Positions 1-7,627 of a DNA stretch of 25,011 nucleotides are shown here, piece after piece. Every line of letters begins with the position of its first letter. Within the stretch, counting starts at the first letter, position 1. Where the stretch lies: the NCBI GenBank assembly GCA_964435775.1, contig CAYTAP010000051.1, positions 1 through 25,011 on the forward strand, written 5' to 3'. The notes under the pieces are model-generated. The model saw only the letters and a list, made by a program, of their open reading frames with translations, searched no databases and was not told the origin of the DNA. The translations under genes and the position numbers were made by a program. This DNA is from CAYTAP01 sp964435775 (GTDB taxonomy: Bacteria; Planctomycetota; Phycisphaerae; Tepidisphaerales; Tepidisphaeraceae).

Positions 1-304
1 GCGTGATCGGATCCACGATCACCCCGTTCTCGCTCCGCTTGACCTTCTCCACCTCCAGCGCCTGCGCCTCGGCCGGCATGTTCTTGTGAATGATCCCGAT
101 CCCCCCTTCCTGCGCCAGCGCGATCGCCAGCACCGATTCGGTGACGGTGTCCATCGGGCTGGATAAAAAGGGGATGTTGACCTCGATCTCGCGCGTCACC
201 CGGCTGTGGGTGTCGGCGTCGCCGGGCACAAAATCGCTTCGGGCGGGAATGAGCAGCACATCATCGAAGGTGATGGCATCGTAAAGAATCTTGGGGTGAT
301 CCAT
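1..304 (-). CDS. guaB: IMP dehydrogenase, N-terminal part (runs off the window edge)
   Basis: IMP dehydrogenase oxidises IMP to XMP with NAD+, the first committed step of GMP synthesis, in the cytoplasm. The about 101 visible residues are the classic IMPDH N-terminus: an ITFDDVLLIPARSDFVP stretch, then SRVTREIEVNIPFLSSPMD, TVTESVLAIALAQEGGIGII and HKNMPAEAQA, which form the first strands of the TIM barrel. The following segment (EVEKVKRSENGVIVDP) leads to the CBS-domain insertion, which lies outside the window. The start ATG (304-302) is the first Met before the conserved block. There is no Shine-Dalgarno sequence; a promoter -10 box lies 6 nt upstream, so the mRNA may be leaderless. The catalytic Cys loop is off the edge. 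The family call is very secure from the conserved N-terminal block. Confidence 0.93.
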   Translation of the reverse strand, partial: MDHPKILYDAITFDDVLLIPARSDFVPGDADTHSRVTREIEVNIPFLSSPMDTVTESVLAIALAQEGGIGIIHKNMPAEAQALEVEKVKRSENGVIVDPIT

Positions 305-310
305 GTGATA

Positions 311-339
311 GGAATACGCCCCGCGCGGCGACCTGTCAA
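311..339 (-). promoter_or_regulatory. guaB promoter candidate (leaderless arrangement)
   Basis: Read on the minus strand, a perfect -35 TTGACA (339-334) is separated by 17 nt from TATTCC (316-311), a weak -10. Only 6 nt (TATCAC) separate the -10 from the guaB ATG, so transcription would start at or next to the start codon. A second TTGACA lies at 361-356 but has no good -10 at normal spacing. Confidence 0.5.
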
Positions 340-448
340 GCAAACAGGCGGCGAATGTCAAACCCAAATGCCCCAGGTTGGAAGATGAGGATGGCGGGCA
401 TGCATTAATTCACTCCCCACGCCCGCCAACAGTTATGAAGGTCCGATT

Positions 449-1504
449 TTATACTTCGTGGTATGCGCGTCGAATAATATCAATATTCCGACGATTCGCC
501 CGGCCGCGCGGCGACTGTCCGGTCCAAGGCAATGTCGTGGCCGCGTCGGCCTGGGCAAAGCCGTACAGACCAACTTTCTCCGTGTCCAGCTTGCGCCAGA
601 CTTCGGCGTCATGGTCCTTCCAACCGCACAAGTTTTGGATAATTTTCGTCTTCGGACCGATTTGTTCAGCCAACCAATCCAGCAACGACAGATCCGGGCT
701 TTCGTTGAGAATCCAATCCGACTCCTTCATCAATACATGGTTCGTCCACAGCGGCTTGCCGCTTTGAGTGAGAGGAATATTGGGCCAGATGACGGCCTCC
801 CGTGTCTGCGACACCACCTCACGAATTCGCCTCCAGGCATACGCCATCACTCGCCGGTCATATTCAAGTTGCTCCTCCGGAGGCAACAGATTCCAAGGAT
901 AAACGTCCTTCTTGTCGCCCAACGATGCCAACGCTCGATCCGACGGGAATTTTTCGCCCATCAATTTTTCATACATCTGTTTTTCACATTCCAGCCAGGC
1001 GTACCGTGTCGGGATGTTGAACCAGTCCACCATGAATCCATCCACATTCGTCACCGTCAATGCGTCGCGCACGGATTCACAGAAGAAGTCCATGTAAGGT
1101 TCCGTCACGGGAATCCGCCAGCCCGTGTGCGATTCGGCATGCCAGAGTTTTGGGTTCTCCAACTGCCAACGCGGATTGGCGGCAAGATTGAAATAGCCCA
1201 TCACCCGCAACCCTCGTTGATGCGCCAGATCCACCACGTCTTGCAGGAAATCCCCCTTCATGCCCGGCTGCACGGGCACCGTCTTGCTCTGATACCAGGC
1301 GTATCCGTCATACGCCACGCAAAATGACTGAATGACATTGGCCCCCAGATCGGTGTACCAGCGCACATGCTCCTCTGGATCGGCGTGAACATACAAGCCC
1401 GGTGAGGCCGGCTGTTCCAGCAGATCCCAATTAAAATCAATGTTGAATGCTTTGATGATTGAGGTCATATCCAATCCCATCTTAACGCCGTACGGTTTTG
1501 CCAT
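449..1504 (-). CDS. putative glycoside hydrolase-like TIM-barrel protein
   Basis: This 351-residue protein resembles the alpha-L-fucosidase-like (GH29-type) TIM-barrel proteins of Planctomycetota and Lentisphaerota. Visible strands and motifs include AFNIDFNWDL (19-28), EEHVRWYTDLGANVIQSF (44-61), FLQDVVDLAHQRGLRVMGYF (86-105), SVRDALTVTNVDGFMVDWF (144-162) and the late ESDWILNESPDLSLLDWL. Asp155 or Asp160 in DGFMVDW sits where GH29-like enzymes place a catalytic Asp; this is inference. No signal peptide is visible, so a cytoplasmic role is likely, although substrate and activity are unknown. The start is uncertain: Met1, Met9 (1480) and Met13 (1468) are all possible and none has a clear Shine-Dalgarno. 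The gene is monocistronic between guaB and the divergent copper operon. Confidence 0.75.
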   Translation of the reverse strand: MAKPYGVKMGLDMTSIIKAFNIDFNWDLLEQPASPGLYVHADPEEHVRWYTDLGANVIQSFCVAYDGYAWYQSKTVPVQPGMKGDFLQDVVDLAHQRGLRVMGYFNLAANPRWQLENPKLWHAESHTGWRIPVTEPYMDFFCESVRDALTVTNVDGFMVDWFNIPTRYAWLECEKQMYEKLMGEKFPSDRALASLGDKKDVYPWNLLPPEEQLEYDRRVMAYAWRRIREVVSQTREAVIWPNIPLTQSGKPLWTNHVLMKESDWILNESPDLSLLDWLAEQIGPKTKIIQNLCGWKDHDAEVWRKLDTEKVGLYGFAQADAATTLPWTGQSPRGRANRRNIDIIRRAYHEV

Positions 1505-1869
1505 ACACCCAAACGGTGATGGTTCGCCACCTCTTTTCGCGTCGGGCGGACATCATCTTGGGCCCCAGCCACAGTGCCAACGGGTGACCGAGCGCGGGAA
1601 AGTGATGAAATGCCGCCCTTGTGAACGCCGAAGACAACCATTGACAAAGGGCCGTCAGTTGCAAAACCCGTGTGACATCCATGTCGGCCTAGGGTGATGT
1701 CTGTTGACGAACACGATCGGACAGCCGTGGTGGTCTCTTTTGGAATGCCCGTTCTCATGGACAAGGGTTAAAATTCACAAAACCTGTCAAGCATGCAGGC
1801 GACGAGTTTCACCCTCCACCATGATGGTATGGCTCTTGACGTTGGTAGAATGCAGTTCAGGAGCATCGC
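1505..1869. other. intergenic region between divergent GH-like gene and copper operon
   Basis: This 365-bp stretch has no convincing gene. A 99-residue minus-strand ORF (1764-1465) overlaps the GH-like start in another frame and resembles nothing I know. The right end carries the extended -10 and Shine-Dalgarno of the copper operon. TTGACA occurs at 1641-1646 (plus) and 1790-1785 (minus), but neither has a good -10 at 16-18 nt. Confidence 0.5.
1843..1851 (+). promoter_or_regulatory. extended -10 promoter candidate for the copper operon
   Basis: TGGTAGAAT at 1843-1851 matches the extended -10 form (TGn followed by a 5/6 TATAAT match). No -35 is visible at 17 nt. Transcription would start near 1858, just before the AGGAG Shine-Dalgarno (1859-1863) of the first gene, giving a leader of about 12 nt. 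Confidence 0.35.
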
Positions 1870-2298
1870 ATGCTGAAACCAAAGGGCTTGTCCCTCGCGC
1901 TCTCGTTGACCCTGGCGGGATGCGTCGCGGAGCGATCCGATCCCGCCGCCTCGCTGAATCATCCGGCCAATCCGCACGCCGTCGAAGCGCCGGCCTTCCG
2001 GCCATCACACACACTGTCCATCTCCTATTCCACAGCCTCCGCACCGGCAGAGCCCGCGCCTTCGACAACTGAATCAATGCCGACGACCCACCCCTCGGCC
2101 GACCAGATGCAACACATGCACCATGATGCGCCGTCGACGAAAACGAAAAACCATGGCGCGATGAACATGGACCGCGACATGGACGGCATGAAAAACATGG
2201 GGGGCATGGATGGCATGGAGATGGATCAATCGATGCCGGGCATGGATCATTCCAGAAATCCTTCAAGCCAGCCAGCCGGACACCGGAGGCACGAGTGA
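1870..2298 (+). CDS. Met/His-rich putative copper-binding lipoprotein
   Basis: This 142-residue protein has a short hydrophobic leader ending in a lipobox, LTLAGC, with the lipidated Cys at residue 18, so it is predicted to be membrane-anchored in the periplasm or outer membrane. The middle is low-complexity and rich in Pro, Ala and Ser. From about residue 76 it becomes an array of Met and His (MQHMHHD, then GAMNMDRDMDGMKNMGGMDG and MEMDQSMPGMDH), the kind of soft-ligand Cu(I)-binding sequence seen in CopB/PcoB N-termini and CusF-like proteins. An AGGAG lies 6 nt before ATG. Its stop overlaps the GTG start of the TolC-family gene (GTGA), so the two are translationally coupled. Copper binding is inferred from composition and neighbours; I recognise no named family. 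Confidence 0.75.
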   Translation: MLKPKGLSLALSLTLAGCVAERSDPAASLNHPANPHAVEAPAFRPSHTLSISYSTASAPAEPAPSTTESMPTTHPSADQMQHMHHDAPSTKTKNHGAMNMDRDMDGMKNMGGMDGMEMDQSMPGMDHSRNPSSQPAGHRRHE

Positions 2299-3722
2299 TC
2301 AACAGAGTTTTCAGGTGGACAGGCGTGGGACTCGCCGCGACGGCTTTGGCCGGATGCGCCAATGTCCCCAGGGACGCGGGGTTCAGCGATGTTCAAAACG
2401 CCGTCGCGACCCGGACCCACCAGCTCGTGCAATGGCGCGGCCACACCGCCGATGACGCCGCCGCCGATGCCGTCGTCCGCGCGGCGTTGCAGCGCGAACT
2501 GACGAGTGACGACGCCGTCCGCATCGCACTGCTCAACAACCTCAACCTCCAGGCAACCTATCAGGACCTGGGCGTCGCGCAGGCCGACCTCGTGCAGGCG
2601 GGCTTGCTCCGCAACCCCGTCCTGAGCCTCGAGCGCCGTCTCCCCGGCCATGCGGTGGAAGTGAGCGTGGTCGGCGATTTTCTCGATCTGTTTTTCATCC
2701 CCCTCCGCAAGCGTATCGCCGGCGCGGCATTCGAGGCGGCCAAATGGCGCGTCGCCGACGCCGTGCTCAACACCGCAACCCAAACCCGCCAGGCGCTCTA
2801 CACGCTGCAGGGGGCGATGCAGATCGTCGAGATGCGCCGGTCGGTCGTGCTGGCGACGTCCCTTTCCGCCGACATGGCCAAACGCCTGCGCGACGCCGGC
2901 AACATCACGAGGCTCTCATTGCGCGAGGAACAAAAGCTGGCCGCGGAGGCAAAGCTGGATCTCGCGCGGGCACAGGCCGAGGTCACGGCGGATCGGGAGC
3001 GGCTGAATGTGCTGATGGGATTGTGGGGCGACAACACCGACTGGACAATCGCGCCCCATCTCCCGCCGCTGCCTCCCGTCGAACCGCCACAGCGGGGGCT
3101 GGAGTCGCTGGCGATATCTCAACGGCTGGACCTCTCGGCGGCGCGGGAATCGATTGAAGCCTCGGCGCAATCCCTTCACCTGGCCGACGCTTCCCGCTTC
3201 GTACCCGGCGTGAATGTCGGCGCTCACTTTGATCGGGAAACCGACGGGACGAAAAGCATCGGGCCGGTGATCGAGCTGCCGATTCCCCTCTTCGATCAGG
3301 GGCAGGCGTCGGTGGCGCGCGGCGACGCGCTGCTCCAGCAGGCACGGTGGCGTTACGCCGCCCTGGCCATCGACATCCGCTCGCAGGTCCGCGCCGCATA
3401 TGCCCGCATGATCTCGGATCGTCAGCAGGTGGAGTATTACCAGTATGAGGTCCTGCCGCTGGCCGAGGACATCACCGAGCAGACGCAGCTTCAATACAAC
3501 GCGATGCAGATTGGTGCCTTTCAATTGCTCCAAGCCAAGCGCTCGCAGATCGACGCGGGACGCGAATCAATCGACGCCCTACGCGATTACTGGATCGCCC
3601 GCACTGAATTGGAGCGGGCGCTCGGCGGGCGTTTGCCATCCACGGGAGTTCCCGCGACACAGCCAACCCATCCAGCACCGACGACAAAGACCGCGCCACC
3701 AGAACATCATCACGGAGATTGA
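2295..3722 (+). CDS. TolC-family outer-membrane efflux lipoprotein (CusC-like)
   Basis: Outer-membrane factors of this family form trimeric channels that pass metals or drugs from the periplasm to outside. The 475-residue protein starts at GTG with GGAGG 5 nt upstream and carries a lipoprotein signal with lipobox LAGC (Cys21), like CusC/OprM. Two repeat halves, each with long alpha-helical hairpins, are visible: the first around LNNLNLQATYQDLGVAQADL and LRNPVLSLE, the second around LAISQRLDLSAARESIEASA and VIELPIPLFDQGQASVARGD. The C-terminal tail is His-rich (PEHHHGD), which fits metal handling. It overlaps the Met-rich lipoprotein upstream and is 3 nt from the multicopper oxidase downstream. 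No RND pump or membrane-fusion protein gene is adjacent, so its partner is unknown. Confidence 0.88.
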   Translation: MINRVFRWTGVGLAATALAGCANVPRDAGFSDVQNAVATRTHQLVQWRGHTADDAAADAVVRAALQRELTSDDAVRIALLNNLNLQATYQDLGVAQADLVQAGLLRNPVLSLERRLPGHAVEVSVVGDFLDLFFIPLRKRIAGAAFEAAKWRVADAVLNTATQTRQALYTLQGAMQIVEMRRSVVLATSLSADMAKRLRDAGNITRLSLREEQKLAAEAKLDLARAQAEVTADRERLNVLMGLWGDNTDWTIAPHLPPLPPVEPPQRGLESLAISQRLDLSAARESIEASAQSLHLADASRFVPGVNVGAHFDRETDGTKSIGPVIELPIPLFDQGQASVARGDALLQQARWRYAALAIDIRSQVRAAYARMISDRQQVEYYQYEVLPLAEDITEQTQLQYNAMQIGAFQLLQAKRSQIDAGRESIDALRDYWIARTELERALGGRLPSTGVPATQPTHPAPTTKTAPPEHHHGD

Positions 3723-3725
3723 GAC

Positions 3726-5174
3726 ATGGCCTCACAGCGAAAAACGATCACCCGCCGGCGGATGTTGAGCGAAGGCGCGCTGGCGATGGCCGGCGGCGCG
3801 GTGATTCTCGGCGCTGGGCGCGCGGTCGCACAGTCCACCCACCCGGTGGCCGCCGAAGGCGATTCCAAGCAGGACAACCCCTCGCGCGGTAATTCACCGC
3901 GTTCAAAATCCCCCCTCCCGCCGGGTGTGCCGGGCCGCGATTACACGCCGGTTGTGATTCCCAATGGCTGGGCACTGCCTTACAAAATCATCGATGGCGT
4001 CAAGGTGTTTCACCTCGTCGCCGAGGAGATTGATCACGAGTTCACAACCGGCCTTCGCGCCCGCTGCTGGGGATACAACGGCTCGGTCCACGGGCCGGTC
4101 ATCGAAGCGGTCGAGGGGGATCGCGTGCGCATTTTCGTCACCAACAAACTTCTCGCGCCGACCACCGTTCACTGGCATGGCGTGCTATTGCCCAGCGGCA
4201 TGGATGGCGTCGGGGGCTTGAGTCAAAAGACCATCGCGCCCGGCGAAACCTACCTGTATGAGTTCACGCTCCGCCAGCACGGTACGCTGATGTACCACAG
4301 CCATCACGATGAGATGACCCAGATCGGGCTGGGGATGACCGGCATGTTCGTCATCCATCCGCGCAATCCCAAAGGCCCGCGCCCGGATCGTGATTTTGTC
4401 ATCATGCTGCACGAATGGCGGCTGGATGTCGGCGCCGATCGACCCAACCCCAACGAAATGACCGACTTCAATCTTCTGACCATGAACGGCCGGGCCTTCC
4501 CCGGCACCTGGCCGCTGATTGCCAGGCTGCATGACCGCGTGCGGATCCGCCTGGGCAACCTCTCACCAATGGATCATCATCCGATCCATCTACATGGCTA
4601 TTACTTCAAGATCACCGAGACTGATGGCGGGCCAATCCCCGAAGCCGGGCAATGGCCTGAGACGACGGTGCTCGTGCCCGTCGGCGCGACGCGCACGATT
4701 GACTTCGTCGCCAACAACCCCGGCGACTGGGCCCTGCACTGCCACATGACCCATCACGTCATGAACCAGATGGGCCACGAGTTCCCCAACATGATCGGTG
4801 TCAATAGCAAAGGATTCGACCGTGAAGTTCGCCAACTTCTGCCCGCATATATGACGATGGGACAGCATGGCATGGCCGACATGGGCGAAATGCACATGCC
4901 CGTCCCCCCCAACAGCATCCCCATGGTCGGCGGCGACGGCCCGCATGACACCATCACCATGGGCGGCATGTTCACCATCCTCAAAGTGCGCGAATCCCTC
5001 CCCAATGGATATGCCCAGGATCCCGGCTGGTACGACGACCCGACGGGTACGCTGGCGTCGGTGGCGTCATCCGATGCAATGCGCCGTGACGGCATTGCCT
5101 CCGATGGCGCCGACGCCCCCAAGCCGCCGGCCAATCTGAACGGTCCGCAAAAGCCCCCGACGTCTGCGTCGTGA
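3726..5174 (+). CDS. Tat-exported multicopper oxidase (CopA/laccase type)
   Basis: Multicopper oxidases couple oxidation of a substrate such as Cu(I) to reduction of O2 to water. The 482-residue protein opens with a Tat signal (RRRM followed by a hydrophobic stretch, ending AVAQ at about 36). All four copper-ligand blocks are present: HWHG (149-152), HSHH (191-194), HPIHLH (285-290) and HCHMTHHVMNQM (338-349), giving type-1 ligands Cys339, His344 and axial Met349. The domains are Cu-oxidase_3 near 100-215 and Cu-oxidase_2 near 265-395. A Met-rich patch (about 376-415, with MTMGQHGMADMGEMHM) resembles the Met-rich segments of CueO and CopA. GGAG lies 8 nt before ATG. It is the last gene of the copper operon, which supports periplasmic Cu(I) oxidation rather than lignin or phenol chemistry. 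Confidence 0.93.
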   Translation: MASQRKTITRRRMLSEGALAMAGGAVILGAGRAVAQSTHPVAAEGDSKQDNPSRGNSPRSKSPLPPGVPGRDYTPVVIPNGWALPYKIIDGVKVFHLVAEEIDHEFTTGLRARCWGYNGSVHGPVIEAVEGDRVRIFVTNKLLAPTTVHWHGVLLPSGMDGVGGLSQKTIAPGETYLYEFTLRQHGTLMYHSHHDEMTQIGLGMTGMFVIHPRNPKGPRPDRDFVIMLHEWRLDVGADRPNPNEMTDFNLLTMNGRAFPGTWPLIARLHDRVRIRLGNLSPMDHHPIHLHGYYFKITETDGGPIPEAGQWPETTVLVPVGATRTIDFVANNPGDWALHCHMTHHVMNQMGHEFPNMIGVNSKGFDREVRQLLPAYMTMGQHGMADMGEMHMPVPPNSIPMVGGDGPHDTITMGGMFTILKVRESLPNGYAQDPGWYDDPTGTLASVASSDAMRRDGIASDGADAPKPPANLNGPQKPPTSAS

Positions 5175-5190
5175 AAATGACAACCGGGCC

Positions 5191-5354
5191 AGGGCAACCG
5201 CATTTGCGATGGGTAGGCATTTCCCCTCCCTCGTTGTACCCAACGGGGGAGGGTAGGGAGGGGGCTTTTCGCGGAGAATCAAGCGGAACCCCCTCCCCAA
5301 CCCTCCCCCGCGAGTACGCGGGGGAGGGAGTAAGATCGCAAATGTGTTTGCCCT
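5191..5354. repeat. 164-bp fold-back repeat with 20-bp terminal inverted repeats (BIME-like)
   Basis: The left end (5191-5210, AGGGCAACCGCATTTGCGAT) and the right end (5335-5354) are inverted copies matching at 18 of 20 positions. Inside are two G-rich palindromes, around 5225-5253 (CCCTCCCTCGTTG...CAACGGGGGAGGG) and around 5301-5329, and their G/C-rich flanks are complementary to each other. The whole unit could fold as one cruciform. Pieces recur at 19013-19062 and 22523-22579. It fills the gap between convergent genes and could also stop transcription from both sides, though it has no T-tract. Confidence 0.8.
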
Positions 5355-5375
5355 CGCGACCGGCCTTAAGCGAAA

Positions 5376-6416
5376 TCAAGTCGGCGCTTCATGGTGCCCA
5401 ATGGGCGCGCTGTGGGCCGGGGCTGTCGATGGCGCGCCGTCGCTGACCTTCCCCTGTCGGATGCCGCGATTGATTCGATTTGTCGCTCGTTTTTTCCCGC
5501 GCAGCAGGCACATCCATTGGTACCGCCGGAGATATCGACGGAACTCAAGATCATCGTACCTGGGTTTGTGATTCAGCGCGGACTTGACGTATCCCCAGAT
5601 CATCGCGATGGACCCCAGCACGACCGGCGGGTGCAGCAACCGAAATGCCGCGCTGGCCAGCAGATACGTCGGCCCGGTTCCCATGAAATATTGCCCCATG
5701 CCATGTCGCTCGCGACCTGTCCACCAGTTCTTGTCGCTGGTCCCCATCGGGCGGAGGTGATGAAATCGCAGGCTTGGCTCATCCCACGATGCCGCCATCC
5801 ATCCAAACATCCGGCAGCGGTGGCAGTCGATCCCATCCCACATCAATTCACGGACAAACCCGCCAATCTCCTTGAAGCATTCCGTGCGATAGAACTTGAT
5901 CATCCCCACCGAGTTCTCATCCCCGCACGTCTCAGCCACCAGTCCCGGCGCATGTTGAATGGGGAACGCCAGATGCGGCTGATCCGCCCGCCGACCCGCG
6001 ATGGTTTCCGGACGGATGTAATAAGGCTTGCCGCTAAAAGTCCCGAGCCGCGGCTCGGCCTCCATATGCTGAATGACCCGTTCGAAATAATCCGTCGGTA
6101 AGTCCAGGTCCAGATCGAACTTACAAACATAATCGAACTGGTCGGGGTCGATGGTGTCATACCCTTCGTAGAAGGCATCGATCACCCCGCCGCCGAGCTT
6201 GCGATAGCCCCGGTCCTTTCGGCGCAACACCTTGATGAACGGATACTTAGACGCATATTCGGCCAGGATGCCCGGCGTCTGATCCTTCGACCCATCGTCC
6301 ACAATGACCCAAAGTGTCGGCGGGATCGTTTGGCGCACCACCGCATCGAGCGCCCGCCGGGCGTAACGCTCTTCATCGCGGACGGGCGTAATCAGGCAAT
6401 AGCGGCGTTGCACCAT
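5376..6416 (-). CDS. GT2-family glycosyltransferase
   Basis: The 346-residue protein has the start of a GT-A fold: CLITPVRDEERYARRALDAV, then VIVDDGSKD at about 40-48 and a DxD-like metal/nucleotide site in FDLDLDLP. Later blocks (CFKEIGGF, the WDGIDCHRC segment and FHHLRPMG) fit the acceptor half. A membrane-proximal stretch near 265-285 (VLGSIAMIWGYVKSA) suggests membrane association. The tail after residue 320 is basic, then Ser/Ala/Pro-rich. The start was set at 6416 because conserved sequence begins right after it; an upstream Met at 6503 would add 29 residues with no family resemblance. There is no obvious Shine-Dalgarno. It faces away from the polysaccharide exporter genes and likely adds a sugar to the same glycan. 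Confidence 0.88.
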   Translation of the reverse strand: MVQRRYCLITPVRDEERYARRALDAVVRQTIPPTLWVIVDDGSKDQTPGILAEYASKYPFIKVLRRKDRGYRKLGGGVIDAFYEGYDTIDPDQFDYVCKFDLDLDLPTDYFERVIQHMEAEPRLGTFSGKPYYIRPETIAGRRADQPHLAFPIQHAPGLVAETCGDENSVGMIKFYRTECFKEIGGFVRELMWDGIDCHRCRMFGWMAASWDEPSLRFHHLRPMGTSDKNWWTGRERHGMGQYFMGTGPTYLLASAAFRLLHPPVVLGSIAMIWGYVKSALNHKPRYDDLEFRRYLRRYQWMCLLRGKKRATNRINRGIRQGKVSDGAPSTAPAHSAPIGHHEAPT

Positions 6417-6772
6417 GAATGAACCAAGCTGTAGAAACCTTCCAACAGGGCAAAACGACGCCATCCGTGGCGTCGGTTTCAACACATGGCCCCTTATTTT
6501 CATCGGGCATCGAGTATAGGGGATTTAGCGTTTGGGGAAGATGCGGCGAGTATAAAATCGTGGCGACGGGTGACGTTGCCGCATGTACCCGGCGCCCCGC
6601 CACGAGCCGGCAGCGTCAACGACGGGCAATTGGTAGGGTGTGGTATGACCCCGATGCCATGACTGCAATCGATGAATCAAAACCCCGGCTTGACACTCCC
6701 CATCAAGGACTCGAAACTGCGCCATGCGCTGCGACTCGTGTCGCGGCTGCTGTCTGCGTTTGGAGCATCAGC
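6417..6772. other. divergent intergenic region upstream of the polysaccharide exporter
   Basis: This 356-bp region separates the GT2 gene (minus) from the ABC exporter (plus). CGAGTATA occurs twice (near 6511 and 6548), the second inside TATAAA (6551-6556), a possible -10 for the exporter, but no convincing -35 is seen. The exporter frame stays open back to 6419, yet the extra residues do not look like a permease N-terminus. Confidence 0.4.
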
Positions 6773-7627
6773 ATGAGCAGGTCGATGGCCGGGCCCTGGC
6801 AGTGGATGGTGCGCGTGCCGGTGGTATTGGCGGGCGAAGGGGGGGGGCTGGCGAAGCTGCTGTACACGCAGCGGCGGACGCTCTGGGCGACGACGCGCGT
6901 TGAGTTTCATCGTCGCTATGCGGGAAATGTGCTGGGGATTTTGTGGTCGCCGCTTTATGCGCTCTTATTCCTCGCGATGTACGGATTTGTGTTCCTATGG
7001 ATCACCCCGGTGACGGGGCATGACCTGACGCCGTATGAGAGGGTGATTCAGATCTTCTGCGGGCTCGTCCCGTATCTTGGTTTTACCGAGGCGCTGACGA
7101 CCGGGACGGGCTCGATCAAGGCGAACATTTCGCTGCTGAAAAACACGATTTATCCGCCGGAACTGGTGCCGGTCAAGCTGATGCTCGTCTCAATGATGGG
7201 TTTGTGCATCAGCCTCGCCATTTTGATTCTGATGGTCATTCCCACGCCGCTGGTGGGGTGGCACCTGCTGTACCTGCCGGTTTCGTTTTTCCTGCTCATG
7301 CTCGTCAGCCTGGCGGCCGTTTGGATTTTCAGCGCGATGGCGGCGCTCTTGCCGGATATCCTGCAACTGGTCAACCTGTTGTCGCTGATGCTGCTGTTCA
7401 TTTCGCCCATCGGCTTGCCGCTGAGCGTGGTGCATGGCGTTCCCCGGCTGATCATGATGGTCAATCCCCTCACGCACCTGATCGAGAGTTTTCAATACGC
7501 GATCATGGGTGTGCGGGACACGCCGATGTGGGCGGATGCGGTATTGGGGTTGGTGGCGCTGCTGGCGGCGTGGGGATGCGGGATCATTTTCATGCGGCTC
7601 AAGCCGCTGTTTGCGGATTTTGAATGA
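6773..7627 (+). CDS. ABC-2 type polysaccharide export permease (Wzm-like)
   Basis: This is the membrane subunit that moves an undecaprenyl-linked glycan (O-antigen, capsule or teichoic-acid-like) across the inner membrane. The 284 residues contain about six hydrophobic segments, near 57-77, 92-112, 133-157, 166-188, 198-221 and 254-274. The pre-TM1 amphipathic stretch (VEFHRRYAGNVLGILWSPLY) is typical of Wzm/TagG, as are the SLLKNTIYPPELVPVK loop and the SPIGLPL and VNPLTHLIE segments near the end. The start ATG has GGAG 7 nt upstream and gives the usual family length; a longer in-frame start at 6659 would add a 38-residue tail lacking resemblance. Its stop overlaps the start of the ATPase gene (ATGA), the usual tight wzm-wzt coupling. 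Confidence 0.9.
   Translation: MSRSMAGPWQWMVRVPVVLAGEGGGLAKLLYTQRRTLWATTRVEFHRRYAGNVLGILWSPLYALLFLAMYGFVFLWITPVTGHDLTPYERVIQIFCGLVPYLGFTEALTTGTGSIKANISLLKNTIYPPELVPVKLMLVSMMGLCISLAILILMVIPTPLVGWHLLYLPVSFFLLMLVSLAAVWIFSAMAALLPDILQLVNLLSLMLLFISPIGLPLSVVHGVPRLIMMVNPLTHLIESFQYAIMGVRDTPMWADAVLGLVALLAAWGCGIIFMRLKPLFADFE

Noticed and set aside
1836..1851. TTGACG (1836-1841) and TAGAAT (1846-1851) as a -35/-10 pair
   Set aside because: Only 4 nt separate them; the extended -10 reading is kept instead.
6419..6772. A 118-residue N-terminal extension of the exporter permease
   Set aside because: The extra residues lack permease character, and ATG 6773 has a good GGAG at 7 nt and gives the normal family length.
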